Assembly: GCF_019056395.1 (NCBI RefSeq)
Contig: NZ_CP077639.1
Span: 1,428,001-1,492,000 of the forward strand
Length of the DNA: 64,000 bases
Direction: 5' to 3'
Source: Terribacillus sp. DMT04
GTDB taxonomy: Bacteria; Bacillota; Bacilli; Bacillales; Amphibacillaceae
In this document: positions 36,090-45,442 of the stretch, one piece after another
Position numbering within the stretch: the stretch's first letter is position 1
How the letters are laid out: each line of letters opens with the position of its first letter
Notes under the pieces: model-generated
What the model saw: the letters and a program-made list of their open reading frames with translations, nothing else
The model's database searches: none
Told to the model about the DNA's origin: nothing
Position numbers and translations under genes: made by a program

Positions 36090-36829
36090 TGTTAACAGGC
36101 AAAGCAGCACTTGTAACAGGTGCATCCCGTGGAATTGGCAGAGAAATCGCATTAGAGCTTGCACGCAAAGGTGCGAATGTGGCAGTTAACTATTCTGGCA
36201 GCAAAGAAAAAGCCGAAGCTGTTGCAGAAGAAATCCGCGCGCTAGGGCAGGAATCTATCGTAATTCAAGCGAATGTAGCCGAAGAAGATAGCGTCAAAGC
36301 GATGGTTAAGCAGACGATTGAAGCTTTCGGAAGTCTGGACATACTAGTGAATAATGCTGGTATCACGCGTGACAATCTGCTAATGCGCATGAAGGAAGAA
36401 GAATTTGATGCTGTTATTCAGACGAATTTGAAGGGTGTTTTCCTTTGCACAAAAGCGGTTACTCGTCAGATGATGAAGCAGCGAGCTGGGCGTATTATTA
36501 ACGTGGCAAGCATAGTGGGCGTAAGCGGCAACCCTGGACAAGCGAACTATGTTGCGGCTAAAGCAGGAGTTATCGGATTGACCAAAACAGCTGCAAAGGA
36601 ATTGGCAGCTCGTAATGTTTTAGTTAACGCTGTTGCGCCAGGATTTATTACGACGGATATGACAGATGATCTGACAGAAGAGCAGAAACAAGCCATGCAA
36701 AGCATGATTCCGCTTGGCAAACCTGGTAAGCCGGAAGACGTTGCGCGTGTCGTACGATTCCTTGCTTCAGAGGACAGCAATTACATGACAGGACAGACGC
36801 TGCACATCGATGGCGGTATGGTAATGTAA
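36089..36829 (+). CDS. fabG: 3-oxoacyl-ACP reductase FabG
   Basis: FabG reduces 3-oxoacyl-ACP with NADPH. It is a short-chain dehydrogenase of 246 residues: cofactor loop [12 protein letters not shown] (about 9-20), NNAG motif, catalytic Ser in [10 protein letters not shown], and Tyr-x3-Lys in NYVAAKAGV. The start overlaps the fabD stop (TAATG). acpP follows after 68 nt that include a possible extra promoter. Confidence 0.96.
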   Translation: MLTGKAALVTGASRGIGREIALELARKGANVAVNYSGSKEKAEAVAEEIRALGQESIVIQANVAEEDSVKAMVKQTIEAFGSLDILVNNAGITRDNLLMRMKEEEFDAVIQTNLKGVFLCTKAVTRQMMKQRAGRIINVASIVGVSGNPGQANYVAAKAGVIGLTKTAAKELAARNVLVNAVAPGFITTDMTDDLTEEQKQAMQSMIPLGKPGKPEDVARVVRFLASEDSNYMTGQTLHIDGGMVM

Positions 36830-36846
36830 TTCCATAAAAAAACCTG

Positions 36847-36880
36847 TAGTTTTCCGGGACAAAATGTCCTATAATAACGA
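36847..36880 (+). promoter_or_regulatory. Possible internal promoter before acpP
   Basis: TATAAT at 36870-36875 stands 22 bases before the acpP ribosome site GGGAGGTGAG. No good -35 is seen at 17 bases, so this is weak. GGACA-AAA-TGTCC (36858-36870) is a small perfect hairpin at the same place. Extra ACP supply from its own promoter would fit the high need for this protein. Confidence 0.4.
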
Positions 36881-36897
36881 AGGGAGGTGAGTTTCCT

Positions 36898-37131
36898 ATG
36901 GCAGATGTATTCGAGCAAGTAAAACAAATCGTTATTGATCGTCTTGATGTAGACGAATCCAAAGTAACACTAGAAGCTTCTTTCAAAGAAGATCTAGAAG
37001 CAGATTCCCTTGATGTAGTGGAATTGGTTATGGAATTGGAAGATCAATTCGACACGGAAATCTCTGATGAAGATGCGGAAAAAATCGCAACTGTTGGTGA
37101 CGCTGTAAACTACATAAACAGCAAACAGTAA
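36898..37131 (+). CDS. acpP: Acyl carrier protein
   Basis: ACP carries growing acyl chains on a phosphopantetheine arm. The acidic 77-residue protein has the attachment motif [10 protein letters not shown] with Ser37. A strong GGGAGGTGAG ribosome site precedes it, in line with high expression. It ends the lipid operon, with a terminator hairpin 22 nt after the stop. Confidence 0.97.
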   Translation: MADVFEQVKQIVIDRLDVDESKVTLEASFKEDLEADSLDVVELVMELEDQFDTEISDEDAEKIATVGDAVNYINSKQ

Positions 37132-37153
37132 GATTTAAATAAGATGCATAGGT

Positions 37154-37190
37154 GAAAGTCCCGCTTAATTAGGCGGGGCTTTCTCCGCAT
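37154..37190 (+). terminator. Terminator of the fapR-acpP operon
   Basis: GAAAGTCCCGC (37154-37164) pairs with GCGGGGCTTTC (37173-37183), with one G-T pair. The following T-run is short, so some read-through to rnc is likely. Confidence 0.65.
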
Positions 37191-37223
37191 TATCACACCA
37201 TTTAGGAAAGTGGGGACAGCAGT

Positions 37224-37907
37224 ATGACATTACAAAAACTGCAGGAGCAGCTAGAAATTTACTTTCATGATGAAGCTTTGTTGCAGAATGCTTTAACCCA
37301 TTCATCTTATGTGAATGAACATCGCCACCTGAAGAAGACGGATAATGAACGATTGGAGTTTCTAGGAGACGCAGTACTTGAACTTGGCGTTTCACAATTC
37401 CTGTACAAGCATTATCCTGATATGCCGGAAGGAAATATGACCAAGCTCCGAGCAGCAATCGTCAGGGAAGAGTCCCTTGTGTTATTTGCGAAAGAGATGA
37501 ATCTTGGGGCTTATGTTTTGCTTGGCAAAGGTGAGGAGCGTACTGGCGGCAGAACGCGTCCAGCACTCTTGGCAGATGTTTTTGAAGCATTTGTCGGGGC
37601 GTTGTATTTGGACCAGGATTTTGAAGTGGTACTCCGGTTCTTTGACAGAATCGTATTCCCTAAAATAAGCCAAGGTGCTTTTTCACATGCGATGGATTAT
37701 AAGAGCAAACTGCAGGAAGTCGTACAGCAAGATAAGGACAAGCTGATCACCTATGCCATTGTCGACGAAAGAGGACCGGCACATAACCGAGAATTTGTAG
37801 CTGAACTGAAAATTCAAGGTGACTTGGCAGGCACAGGCGTCGGCCGCACTAAGAAAGAAGCGGAGCAAAACGCTGCTCGTATTGCATTGGAAGTTTTGAA
37901 ATCATAA
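37224..37907 (+). CDS. rnc: Ribonuclease III
   Basis: RNase III cuts double-stranded RNA, including rRNA precursors. The protein is 227 residues, about 20 shorter at the N terminus than B. subtilis Rnc. The nuclease signature [15 protein letters not shown] is at about residues 38-52, with [13 protein letters not shown] later, and a double-stranded-RNA-binding domain fills the C-terminal third. ATG 37224 follows GTGGGGAC. In B. subtilis smc follows directly; here a small DUF1128 gene on the other strand lies between. Confidence 0.95.
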   Translation: MTLQKLQEQLEIYFHDEALLQNALTHSSYVNEHRHLKKTDNERLEFLGDAVLELGVSQFLYKHYPDMPEGNMTKLRAAIVREESLVLFAKEMNLGAYVLLGKGEERTGGRTRPALLADVFEAFVGALYLDQDFEVVLRFFDRIVFPKISQGAFSHAMDYKSKLQEVVQQDKDKLITYAIVDERGPAHNREFVAELKIQGDLAGTGVGRTKKEAEQNAARIALEVLKS

Positions 37908-37941
37908 GAGCCGAAGCTTGGGAAAGTGCTATAATAAGAGG

Positions 37942-37998
37942 AAAATCCGAACCGATGTAAATTCTTAACAAGAATTCATATTGATTCGGATTTTTTAT
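37942..37998 (+). terminator. Intrinsic terminator of rnc
   Basis: AAAATCCGAA (37942-37951) pairs with TTCGGATTTT (37985-37994), with an inner AATTCTT / AAGAATT stem, followed by T-rich sequence. Confidence 0.85.
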
Positions 37999-38072
37999 TG
38001 AGCTAGGTATGGAAAACGTAAGGCTGACATATCAACGGAAGTGTTGGTCGCTCAGATTAGATTGAGCTGTTT

Positions 38073-38294
38073 TTACTTTCTGTATCGTGCCAGTTCTTGG
38101 ATGAAAGCTTCTGTTTCATACACACTGAGTTGTCCTTGCGATTCAATATGATCATACAGATCTTTAATATCTTGGTACTTCTCCAGCTGATAATCTTCTG
38201 GCTGCATAATTGAGCGGTTAACGACAGAGAGGCGGTCAGCAATCGTGTTAATCAAGATTGCTAGATTCTCCTCTGATGCTTGTTCAAGCTGCAT
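38073..38294 (-). CDS. DUF1128 / UPF0435 family protein (YfkK-like)
   Basis: Small soluble protein of 73 residues and unknown function. The core LSVVNRSIMQPEDYQLEKYQ and DIKDLYDHIESQG, with a basic end ELARYRK, agrees with the UPF0435/DUF1128 family of Bacillota (YfkK in B. subtilis). AAAGGAGG lies 7 bases before the ATG on the minus strand, which supports it as a real gene. It faces away from smc, and in B. subtilis its relative lies elsewhere, so its position here is unusual. No function is proposed. Confidence 0.8.
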   Translation of the reverse strand: MQLEQASEENLAILINTIADRLSVVNRSIMQPEDYQLEKYQDIKDLYDHIESQGQLSVYETEAFIQELARYRK

Positions 38295-38427
38295 GGTCAG
38301 CCTCCTTTGCGCGTAATTGATACCTATTATGTACCTTTAGTTTATGATAAAATAAATAAGTTAAAAACGAAAGAAAAATTACCAACAATGCAGAATAAGC
38401 GAAATGCTTTTATATAGGAGAATGAAT

Positions 38428-41400
38428 ATGTTCCTGAAACGATTAGAGACCGTAGGATTCAAATCATTTGCTGAGAAAGTCACACTTGATTTTGTACCAG
38501 GTGTTACAGCTGTGGTTGGACCAAACGGCAGCGGGAAAAGTAATATTACTGATGCCATTCGCTGGGTGCTGGGTGAGCAATCAGCCAAGTCCTTACGCGG
38601 ATCCAAAATGGAGGATATTATCTTCCAAGGCAGTGATACGAGAAAGGCGCTCAATGTAGCAGAAGTAACACTCGTATTGGATAATGCAAATCAGACATTA
38701 CCGCTGGAGTATCAGGAAGTGAGTGTGACCAGACGGGTGTTCCGTTCTGGAGAAAGTCAGTTTTTGATCAACAACCAAAGCTGCCGGCTGAAGGATATCG
38801 TCGACTTGTTTATGGACTCCGGACTGGGAAGAGAAGCCTTTTCTATTATCAGTCAAGGTAAAGTAGAGGAGATTTTAAGCTCCAAACCGGAAGAAAGACG
38901 TTCCATTTTTGAAGAAGCTGCCGGTGTGCTCAAATACAAACAGCGGAAGAAAAAAGCAGAATATAAGCTAGCTGAAACCCAGGAAAACTTGAACCGAGTA
39001 GAAGATATTACATTTGAAATTGAGGGACAGCTGGAGCCGCTGCGTGAACAAGCAACAATCGCCAAAGATTATTTGGAGAAAAAAGCGCAGCTCAAAGATG
39101 TTGAAATTGGACTGCTTGTAGCAGAAATAGAACAACTACATAAAGAATGGAAAACTGTCCTGGAAGAACTGGAAAGCAACAAGTCTGTTCTTCAAAGCCA
39201 ACAGCAGGAAATCAATCAAAAGGAACAGCTGCTGGAGGCTGAAAAGAGTGAGCTCCAAGCTTTGGATGCATCTATCGATGAACTTCAAGCATCCTTGCTT
39301 ATCGTAACCCAAGAGCTTGAGAACTTGGAAGGGAAAAAGCAGCTGTTAAATGAACGTTCCAAGCATTTAGCTGAGAATAAAGATAAGCTGGAAAAAGATA
39401 CTGAACAGCTTAGCGTCACCCTTGCGCATCAAACACTGCAGCTCGAGCAGGAGCAGTCGGTGTTGACGGCGTTAGAGAGCGAGAATAAAACAATCAAATC
39501 AGAACTGCGGAATTTGGACAAATTGCTGTCGCGTACACAAGAAGATTTGAGTGAACAAATTGAAGAAAAGAAAAGTGAGTATATTGACTTACTGAACGAG
39601 CAAGCTGCCAAACGGAATGAAACAAACTCACTAAAACAGCAAATTGCAGCTATAGAAGCGAAAAAAGACCGCCAGCAGACAAAGTATAAAGATGTCGTTC
39701 AAAATCGCGATGAAATAGAAGCAAAGCGGGAAGAACTAGCAGTTCGTTTGGAAGAAGCAACTGCGAGCAGGAAACAAGCGGAGGACCGGGAAGAAGCACT
39801 GCGCGGTGAATCGGCAAAAAAACGGGAGCAATATCAGGATGCACAAAGCAAACTGTACACCGGCTACCAGCATATTGAAAAGCTCCGTTCCAAGCAGGAA
39901 ATGCTGCAGGAAATGAAAGAGGAGTTCCAAGGATTTTTCCAAGGTGTAAAAGCGGTGCTCAAAGCGCGTCAAGAACAAAAGCTGGAAGGCATTGAAGGAG
40001 CTGTCATTGAACTAATTGATGTACCAAATGAGTACGTGACAGCTATGGAAACGGCTTTAGGAGGCCAAGCCCAGCATATTGTGGTCGACAATGAAGCGAG
40101 TGCGCGCCAAGCTATTAATTGGCTGAAGCAGACGCATAACGGAAGGGCGACATTTTTGCCGCTTGGTTCTATCCAACCAAAGCAAATTCCATCCAATGTG
40201 CTGCAGAATGCAATAAACCGTGAAGGCTTTATCGGTATTGCAGCTGATTTAATACAAGTAAATGAAGCGTACAAGCGTGCTGTTGATTTCCTGCTCGGTA
40301 ATGTCGTCATCGCAGAAAATCTGGAGCACGCAAATGCGATTGCAGCTGCATTGGGCAGACGTTACCGAATCGTAACGTTAACTGGTGATGTGGTGAATCC
40401 TGGCGGTTCTATGACAGGAGGCGCCCAAAAGCGGAGTGGACAGTCTTTATTCACGAGAGAAAAAGAAATGCAGGAAGTCACAGAGAAACTTGCTGATTTT
40501 CAGGCTCGTACAGAAGTGTTTGAACGCAAAGTATCACAGCTGAAGGAAGAGCTGCAGCAAGTCGAGACTTCTTCAGAAGAAATTCGGCAGCAAATGAAAC
40601 AGCTGCAAGAAACAGAGCAGGTATTACAAGCAGCATTTACAGAGACGAGCATTCGTTTTATGCATGCGAATGATAACCTGACGATGTATGACCAAGACAA
40701 TGCGCAGTATGACGACGAACGCAAAGAAGTAGAAATGCGCACGGAGCAGCTGCAGCAGGAGCTTGCTGACTTGGATGGCCAGCTGCAGCAAATACAGCAG
40801 GAAATCAAAGAGCTTACGGAAGCACATCAAGCATGGCAGGATACGAAGGAAATAAAACGGCAAGAACAACAAACCCTTCAAATCCGTTCAGCAGAAAGTC
40901 TTACAAAGCTCCAAAACCAAGAGCAGCGTATCGGCGAGCTGACAGAGCAGCTTCAGCAGACAAAGCAGAAATTCGAGGAGCAGCAGCGCACACTGCAGCA
41001 AATGAATGAAGTCGGCGAGAAAGGTCAGACAGAAGAAGAGATTATCGAATTGATTACAGTGAAGCAGCAGCATAAGCAGCAGACGACCGCGTTAGTGGAA
41101 GAACGTAAAGCAGAACGGCAGGAGCGGCACGAGTGGGTGCAGCAAGAAGAGCTGTACGTTAAAGAAGCTAACCGTCAGCATCAAAATCTAGTACAGCAAG
41201 TACAAGATCAGGAAGTTCGCACCAATCGTCTAGATGTGGAGCTGGAGAACCGCCTGTTGAATCTGCAGCAGAGCTACTCACTGACTTTTGAAAAAGCATT
41301 GGCCACATTCGGCAGAGCAGCAGACATGGAGAGTGCACAAACGCAAGTAAAACTGATTAAACGCGCTATTCAGGAACTGGGCACTGTCAATGTAGGTGCG

Positions 41401-41994
41401 ATTGAGGAATTTGATCGCATCAATGAAAGATACAGCTTCCTTACGGAACAAAAAGATGACCTGTATCAAGCAAAAGCGACATTACTTGCGGTTATTGAAG
41501 AAATGGACGAAGAAATGAAGCGGTTATTTGAAGATGTGTTCACGAAGATTAAAACCGAATTCACGGAAGTATTTCGTTCGCTCTTCGGCGGCGGTCATGC
41601 GGAGCTGAAGCTGACTGATAGCGGCAATCTTTTAGAGACAGGCGTTGATATCATTGCGCAGCCGCCAGGTAAGAAACTGCAAAACCTAGGTCTATTGTCA
41701 GGTGGCGAGCGGGCGTTAACAGCCATTGCATTGTTATTCGCCATTTTGCGCGTCCGGCCAGTGCCATTCTGTATTTTGGATGAAGTAGAAGCAGCGCTGG
41801 ATGATGCAAATGTCAGCCGGTTTGCGCAATATATGAAGCAATTCAGTGAAAAGACGCAGTTCATTGCGATTACGCATAGAAAAGGTACAATGGAGGAAGC
41901 AGATGTCTTGTATGGCGTTACCATGCAGGAATCCGGCGTCTCCAGGCTTGTATCTGTCCGTCTGGAAGATACACCTGCACTAGTGAAGGTATAA
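38428..41994 (+). CDS. smc: Chromosome partition protein SMC
   Basis: SMC forms with ScpA/ScpB the condensin that extrudes DNA loops from the replication origin. The protein is 1188 residues: N-terminal ATPase part with Walker A GPNGSGKSN (about 32-40), long coiled coil, hinge (about 500-680, with GRATFLPL and NPGGSMTGGAQ), returning coiled coil and C-terminal part with signature LLSGGERALTAIAL and Walker B CILDEVEAALDDAN. ATG 38428 is chosen because AGGAG at 38416-38420 is well spaced; ATG 38422 is too close. ftsY follows after 15 nt. Confidence 0.97.
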   Translation: MFLKRLETVGFKSFAEKVTLDFVPGVTAVVGPNGSGKSNITDAIRWVLGEQSAKSLRGSKMEDIIFQGSDTRKALNVAEVTLVLDNANQTLPLEYQEVSVTRRVFRSGESQFLINNQSCRLKDIVDLFMDSGLGREAFSIISQGKVEEILSSKPEERRSIFEEAAGVLKYKQRKKKAEYKLAETQENLNRVEDITFEIEGQLEPLREQATIAKDYLEKKAQLKDVEIGLLVAEIEQLHKEWKTVLEELESNKSVLQSQQQEINQKEQLLEAEKSELQALDASIDELQASLLIVTQELENLEGKKQLLNERSKHLAENKDKLEKDTEQLSVTLAHQTLQLEQEQSVLTALESENKTIKSELRNLDKLLSRTQEDLSEQIEEKKSEYIDLLNEQAAKRNETNSLKQQIAAIEAKKDRQQTKYKDVVQNRDEIEAKREELAVRLEEATASRKQAEDREEALRGESAKKREQYQDAQSKLYTGYQHIEKLRSKQEMLQEMKEEFQGFFQGVKAVLKARQEQKLEGIEGAVIELIDVPNEYVTAMETALGGQAQHIVVDNEASARQAINWLKQTHNGRATFLPLGSIQPKQIPSNVLQNAINREGFIGIAADLIQVNEAYKRAVDFLLGNVVIAENLEHANAIAAALGRRYRIVTLTGDVVNPGGSMTGGAQKRSGQSLFTREKEMQEVTEKLADFQARTEVFERKVSQLKEELQQVETSSEEIRQQMKQLQETEQVLQAAFTETSIRFMHANDNLTMYDQDNAQYDDERKEVEMRTEQLQQELADLDGQLQQIQQEIKELTEAHQAWQDTKEIKRQEQQTLQIRSAESLTKLQNQEQRIGELTEQLQQTKQKFEEQQRTLQQMNEVGEKGQTEEEIIELITVKQQHKQQTTALVEERKAERQERHEWVQQEELYVKEANRQHQNLVQQVQDQEVRTNRLDVELENRLLNLQQSYSLTFEKALATFGRAADMESAQTQVKLIKRAIQELGTVNVGAIEEFDRINERYSFLTEQKDDLYQAKATLLAVIEEMDEEMKRLFEDVFTKIKTEFTEVFRSLFGGGHAELKLTDSGNLLETGVDIIAQPPGKKLQNLGLLSGGERALTAIALLFAILRVRPVPFCILDEVEAALDDANVSRFAQYMKQFSEKTQFIAITHRKGTMEEADVLYGVTMQESGVSRLVSVRLEDTPALVKV

Positions 41995-42009
41995 GAAAGG
42001 AAGAACAAA

Positions 42010-43023
42010 ATGAGCTTTTTTCAGAAACTGAAAAATAAATTCAAAAATCCTGAAAACAACACAACAGATGAACAAACACCTGAAAAGTACAAAGAAGGTC
42101 TGAAAAAAACCAGAACATCCTTTTCTGACAAAATGAATAACTTGATGGCGCGCTACCGGAAAGTCGACGAAGATTTCTTCGAGGAGCTGGAAGAAGTTCT
42201 GATTGGTTCTGATGTGGGCGTCACGACTGTGATGGATTTAGTAGACGAGCTTCGCATGGAAGCGAAACGGCAGAATATTAAAGACAGCAGTCAGCTGAAA
42301 GACGTTATTTCAGAAAAACTAGTCGAAATCTATCAAGGCGATGAAGACGAACAGCCGCAAAAACTGCAAATGAACGAAAATGGCTTGACGATTTATCTGT
42401 TTGTTGGTGTTAATGGTGTCGGTAAAACAACGAGCATTGGTAAACTGGCATATAAGCTTAAGAACGAAGGAAAAAAAGTTGTTATGGCGGCGGGAGATAC
42501 GTTCCGGGCTGGAGCTATTGAGCAGCTTCAAGTTTGGGGAGAGCGCACAGGCGTGGAAGTAATCCGCCACAACGCAGGAAGCGATCCAGCTGCTGTCATT
42601 TATGATGGTATCAAAGCAGCTCAGGCACGCGGTGCGGATGTTCTGCTCTGTGATACAGCTGGTCGTTTGCAGAACAAAGTTAACTTGATGAATGAGCTGA
42701 ATAAAGTGCATCGTGTGATAGAGCGTGAAGTACCAGGTGCTCCTCATGAAGTATTGCTCGTGCTGGATGCTACAACAGGTCAAAATGCACTAGCGCAGGC
42801 GAAAACCTTCCAAGAGACTGCGCAGGTATCTGGGATTGTTCTGTCCAAACTAGACGGTACCGCAAAAGGTGGTATCGTGCTGGCAATTCGAAACGAAATG
42901 CAGATTCCGGTTAAATTCGTCGGTCTCGGTGAACAAATGGAAGATTTGCAGGAGTTCGATCCGAACGCCTTTGTATATGGTTTATTTGCTGATTTAATGC
43001 AGGAAGAAGAACAGGCTGAGTAG
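42010..43023 (+). CDS. ftsY: Signal recognition particle receptor FtsY
   Basis: FtsY docks SRP-ribosome complexes at the membrane. The 337 residues have a short charged N-terminal region, the helical N domain and the GTPase G domain with GVNGVGKTTSIGKLA, the insertion-box region RAGAIEQLQVWGER, DTAGRLQNK and TKLDG-like SKLDGTAKGG. It belongs to the smc-ftsY-ylxM-ffh cluster, which encodes both halves of the targeting system. Confidence 0.96.
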   Translation: MSFFQKLKNKFKNPENNTTDEQTPEKYKEGLKKTRTSFSDKMNNLMARYRKVDEDFFEELEEVLIGSDVGVTTVMDLVDELRMEAKRQNIKDSSQLKDVISEKLVEIYQGDEDEQPQKLQMNENGLTIYLFVGVNGVGKTTSIGKLAYKLKNEGKKVVMAAGDTFRAGAIEQLQVWGERTGVEVIRHNAGSDPAAVIYDGIKAAQARGADVLLCDTAGRLQNKVNLMNELNKVHRVIEREVPGAPHEVLLVLDATTGQNALAQAKTFQETAQVSGIVLSKLDGTAKGGIVLAIRNEMQIPVKFVGLGEQMEDLQEFDPNAFVYGLFADLMQEEEQAE

Positions 43024-43097
43024 CAGGTTCTTGACAGCTGTGCACTTTGTTGGCTACAATTTTGTAAAGGCATTTCACTTAACAAGGGGTGCGCTAT

Positions 43098-43424
43098 ATG
43101 TTAGAAAAAACGACGCGAATGAACTATCTTTTCGATTTTTATCAAGCACTGCTCACGCCGAAGCAGCGCAGTTATATGGAAATGTATTATTTAGAGGACT
43201 TATCTTTAGGAGAAATCGCAGAATCATTCGACGTATCCCGTCAGGCAGTCTATGATAATATACGGCGCACGGAAACAATGATTGAAAGCTATGAAAAAAA
43301 GCTAAACTTGTATGGTCGATTTAAGGAAAGAAGCACGCTGCTGGATGAACTCGAGGAGACAATAGACTCGGACGCCCAGCCGCATGCTCAGAACCTGATC
43401 ATGCAGATAAAAGAATTAGATTAG
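43098..43424 (+). CDS. ylxM: YlxM-family helix-turn-helix protein linked to SRP
   Basis: YlxM is a small protein with a sigma-70 region 4-like helix-turn-helix ([20 protein letters not shown]) encoded just before ffh in Bacillota; in streptococci it associates with SRP components. The protein is 108 residues. ATG 43098 follows AAGGGGT by 8 bases; GTG 43089 overlaps that site. The spacing of 12 nt to ffh suggests coupling. Its exact job in this organism is not known. Confidence 0.9.
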   Translation: MLEKTTRMNYLFDFYQALLTPKQRSYMEMYYLEDLSLGEIAESFDVSRQAVYDNIRRTETMIESYEKKLNLYGRFKERSTLLDELEETIDSDAQPHAQNLIMQIKELD

Positions 43425-43436
43425 GAGGTCGATTCC

Positions 43437-44780
43437 ATGGCATTTGAAGGATTAGCCGACCGACTGCAGAGTACGATTCAGAAAATACGCGGGCGCGGTA
43501 AAGTTACAGAGCAAGACGTAAAAGAAATGACACGTGAAGTAAGACTGGCGTTATTGGAAGCCGACGTTAACTTCAAGGTCGTTAAACAGCTGATTAATAA
43601 AATTAAAGAGCGTGCTATCGGACAGGAAGTAATGGAGAGCTTAACACCTGGTCAGCAGGTTATTAAAGTCGTCCAAGAAGAGCTCACACAGCTTATGGGC
43701 GGTGAACAAAGCAAAATTGCTACGGCGGATCGTCCGCCGACTGTCATTATGATGGTCGGTCTGCAAGGTGCTGGTAAGACAACGACAACCGGTAAGCTGG
43801 CGAATCATTTGCGTAAAAAGCATAACCGGAACCCATTGCTCGTGGCAGCTGACGTATACCGTCCAGCGGCTATTGATCAGCTGGAGACACTAGGAAAACA
43901 GCTCAGTCTTCCTGTTTTCTCTATGGGAACAGAAGCCAATCCGGTTGATATCGCCAATGAGGCAATAAAGAAAGCAAAAGAAGAGCATCATGATTATGTG
44001 ATTATCGATACAGCCGGTCGTTTGCATGTTGATGAGAAGCTTATGGATGAGTTGACGCAGATTAAGACAGACGTTAAGCCTGCAGAGATTTTTCTCGTTG
44101 TAGATGCGATGACTGGACAAGATGCTGTGAACGTGGCGGAGAGCTTTGATAGTCAGCTTGACATCTCTGGTGTGGTGCTGACAAAGCTTGATGGCGACAC
44201 ACGAGGCGGAGCAGCGCTTTCCATTCGTGCTGTAACCGGCAAACCGATTAAATTTGTCGGGATGGGAGAGCGGACAGATCAGCTGGAAGCTTTCCATCCG
44301 GAGCGTATGGCATCCCGTATCCTTGGCATGGGGGACGTGCTTTCCCTTATTGAGAAGGCACAGGAAAACGTTGATGAGAAGCAGGCGCGTGATTTAGAAG
44401 AAAAAATGCGCAGCATGAGTTTCACTTTTGACGATTTTCTTGAGCAGATGAGTCAAGTGAAGAAAATGGGGCCGCTGGATGATTTATTAGATATGCTTCC
44501 AGGTGCAGGAAAAATGAAGGGCATGAAAAACGTACAGCTGGATGAAAAACAGCTTGTTTATGTCGAGGCGATTATTCAATCCATGACGCGCAAAGAGCGT
44601 CAGGAACCGTCTCTGATCAATGCCAGCCGTAAAAAAAGGATCGCAAAAGGCTCTGGCCGCAGCGTTTCTGAGGTCAATCGTCTGCTGAAGCAATTTGAAG
44701 ATATGAAGAAAATGATGAAGCAGATGACCAACATGCAAAAGGGGAAAAAGAAACGCGGAATGAAATTTCCGTTTATGTAA
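43437..44780 (+). CDS. ffh: Signal recognition particle protein Ffh (SRP54)
   Basis: Ffh binds signal sequences and the 4.5S-type RNA and targets ribosomes to FtsY. The 447 residues show the N domain, the GTPase domain (GLQGAGKTTTTGKLA, DTAGRLHVDEKLMDEL, TKLDGDTRGG) and the methionine-rich M domain with RIAKGSGRSVSEVNRLLKQF and a C-terminal KKMMKQM tail. AGGAGG precedes the ATG. A separate promoter for rpsP lies directly after the stop. Confidence 0.97.
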   Translation: MAFEGLADRLQSTIQKIRGRGKVTEQDVKEMTREVRLALLEADVNFKVVKQLINKIKERAIGQEVMESLTPGQQVIKVVQEELTQLMGGEQSKIATADRPPTVIMMVGLQGAGKTTTTGKLANHLRKKHNRNPLLVAADVYRPAAIDQLETLGKQLSLPVFSMGTEANPVDIANEAIKKAKEEHHDYVIIDTAGRLHVDEKLMDELTQIKTDVKPAEIFLVVDAMTGQDAVNVAESFDSQLDISGVVLTKLDGDTRGGAALSIRAVTGKPIKFVGMGERTDQLEAFHPERMASRILGMGDVLSLIEKAQENVDEKQARDLEEKMRSMSFTFDDFLEQMSQVKKMGPLDDLLDMLPGAGKMKGMKNVQLDEKQLVYVEAIIQSMTRKERQEPSLINASRKKRIAKGSGRSVSEVNRLLKQFEDMKKMMKQMTNMQKGKKKRGMKFPFM

Positions 44781-44791
44781 TGTAAAAACCC

Positions 44792-44820
44792 TTTACAGTG
44801 ATTATTTAATCTGATACAAT
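44792..44820 (+). promoter_or_regulatory. Sigma-A type promoter of rpsP
   Basis: TTTACA (44792-44797) and TACAAT (44815-44820) are spaced by exactly 17 bases, each one mismatch from consensus. It starts about 12 bases after the ffh stop and drives the rpsP-trmD block. Confidence 0.75.
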
Positions 44821-44859
44821 CTATTCTTGTGAGAAACATTATTTTGGAGGTGCAACAAC

Positions 44860-45132
44860 ATGGCAGTAAAAATTCGTCTAAAACGTATGGGTTCTAAAAG
44901 AAACCCTTTCTATCGTGTAGTAGTTGCTGATTCTCGTTCTCCTCGTGACGGACGTATTATCGAGCAAATCGGAACATATAATCCAACAGTTAACCCAGCT
45001 GAGGTTAAAATGGATGAAGCGAAAGCTCTTGATTGGATGGCTAAAGGTGCGAAACCAAGCGATACAGTTCGCAATCTTTTCTCTAACGAAGGCATTTTGA
45101 AAAAGTTCCACGACGCAAAAAACCAGAAGTAA
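44860..45132 (+). CDS. rpsP: 30S ribosomal protein S16
   Basis: S16 is needed for 30S assembly. The 90-residue basic protein begins [20 protein letters not shown] and contains [29 protein letters not shown] forms the ribosome site. It is followed after 14 nt by khpA, as in B. subtilis. Confidence 0.97.
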   Translation: MAVKIRLKRMGSKRNPFYRVVVADSRSPRDGRIIEQIGTYNPTVNPAEVKMDEAKALDWMAKGAKPSDTVRNLFSNEGILKKFHDAKNQK

Positions 45133-45146
45133 AGGGCTGATCGATT

Positions 45147-45371
45147 CTGAAAGCACTCATTGAAGCGATGGTTGCTCCGCTTGTTGATTTTCCTGAGCAA
45201 ATCGTCGTGTACGAACAGGAAGAGCAGCATAAGGTCACCTATCAGCTTCATGTGCATGAATCTGATATTGGCAAAGTGATCGGCAAGGACGGCCGCAATG
45301 CACGTGCCTTGCGTACGGTGCTGCGAGCGGGCGCTGATTACGGTAAACGCATTTATCTGGATATTAGGTAA
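45147..45371 (+). CDS. khpA: KH-domain RNA-binding protein KhpA (YlqC)
   Basis: KhpA forms with KhpB an RNA-binding pair that affects cell division and elongation in Gram-positive bacteria. The single KH domain holds the GxxG loop in GKVIGKDGRNARALRTVL. No ATG, GTG or TTG stands in frame before ATG 45168, yet the family N terminus KALIEAMVAPLVDFPEQ is encoded from 45150. The likely start is therefore CTG 45147 (or ATT 45144), with AAAGGG at 45131-45136 as ribosome site; the in-frame stop TGA 45138 bounds it. This gives 74 residues. ATG 45168 would remove the conserved first helix. Confidence 0.8.
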   Translation: MKALIEAMVAPLVDFPEQIVVYEQEEQHKVTYQLHVHESDIGKVIGKDGRNARALRTVLRAGADYGKRIYLDIR

Positions 45372-45400
45372 AAGGGAGAGGGAAACCTTTCCCTTTTTTA
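45371..45400 (+). terminator. Hairpin between khpA and ylqD
   Basis: AAAGGGAGAGG pairs with CCTTTCCCTTT (one mismatch) around GAAA, followed by a T-run. It would end or weaken the rpsP-khpA transcript. Confidence 0.75.
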
Positions 45401-45442
45401 CCATGTAAAAAAGTTTTGCCAGCAGAAAGCCGGAGGTGTCCA

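Noticed and set aside
39969-40310. Long minus-strand frames within smc
   Set aside because: Shadow frames of the coiled-coil coding sequence; low-complexity translations and no starts with ribosome sites.
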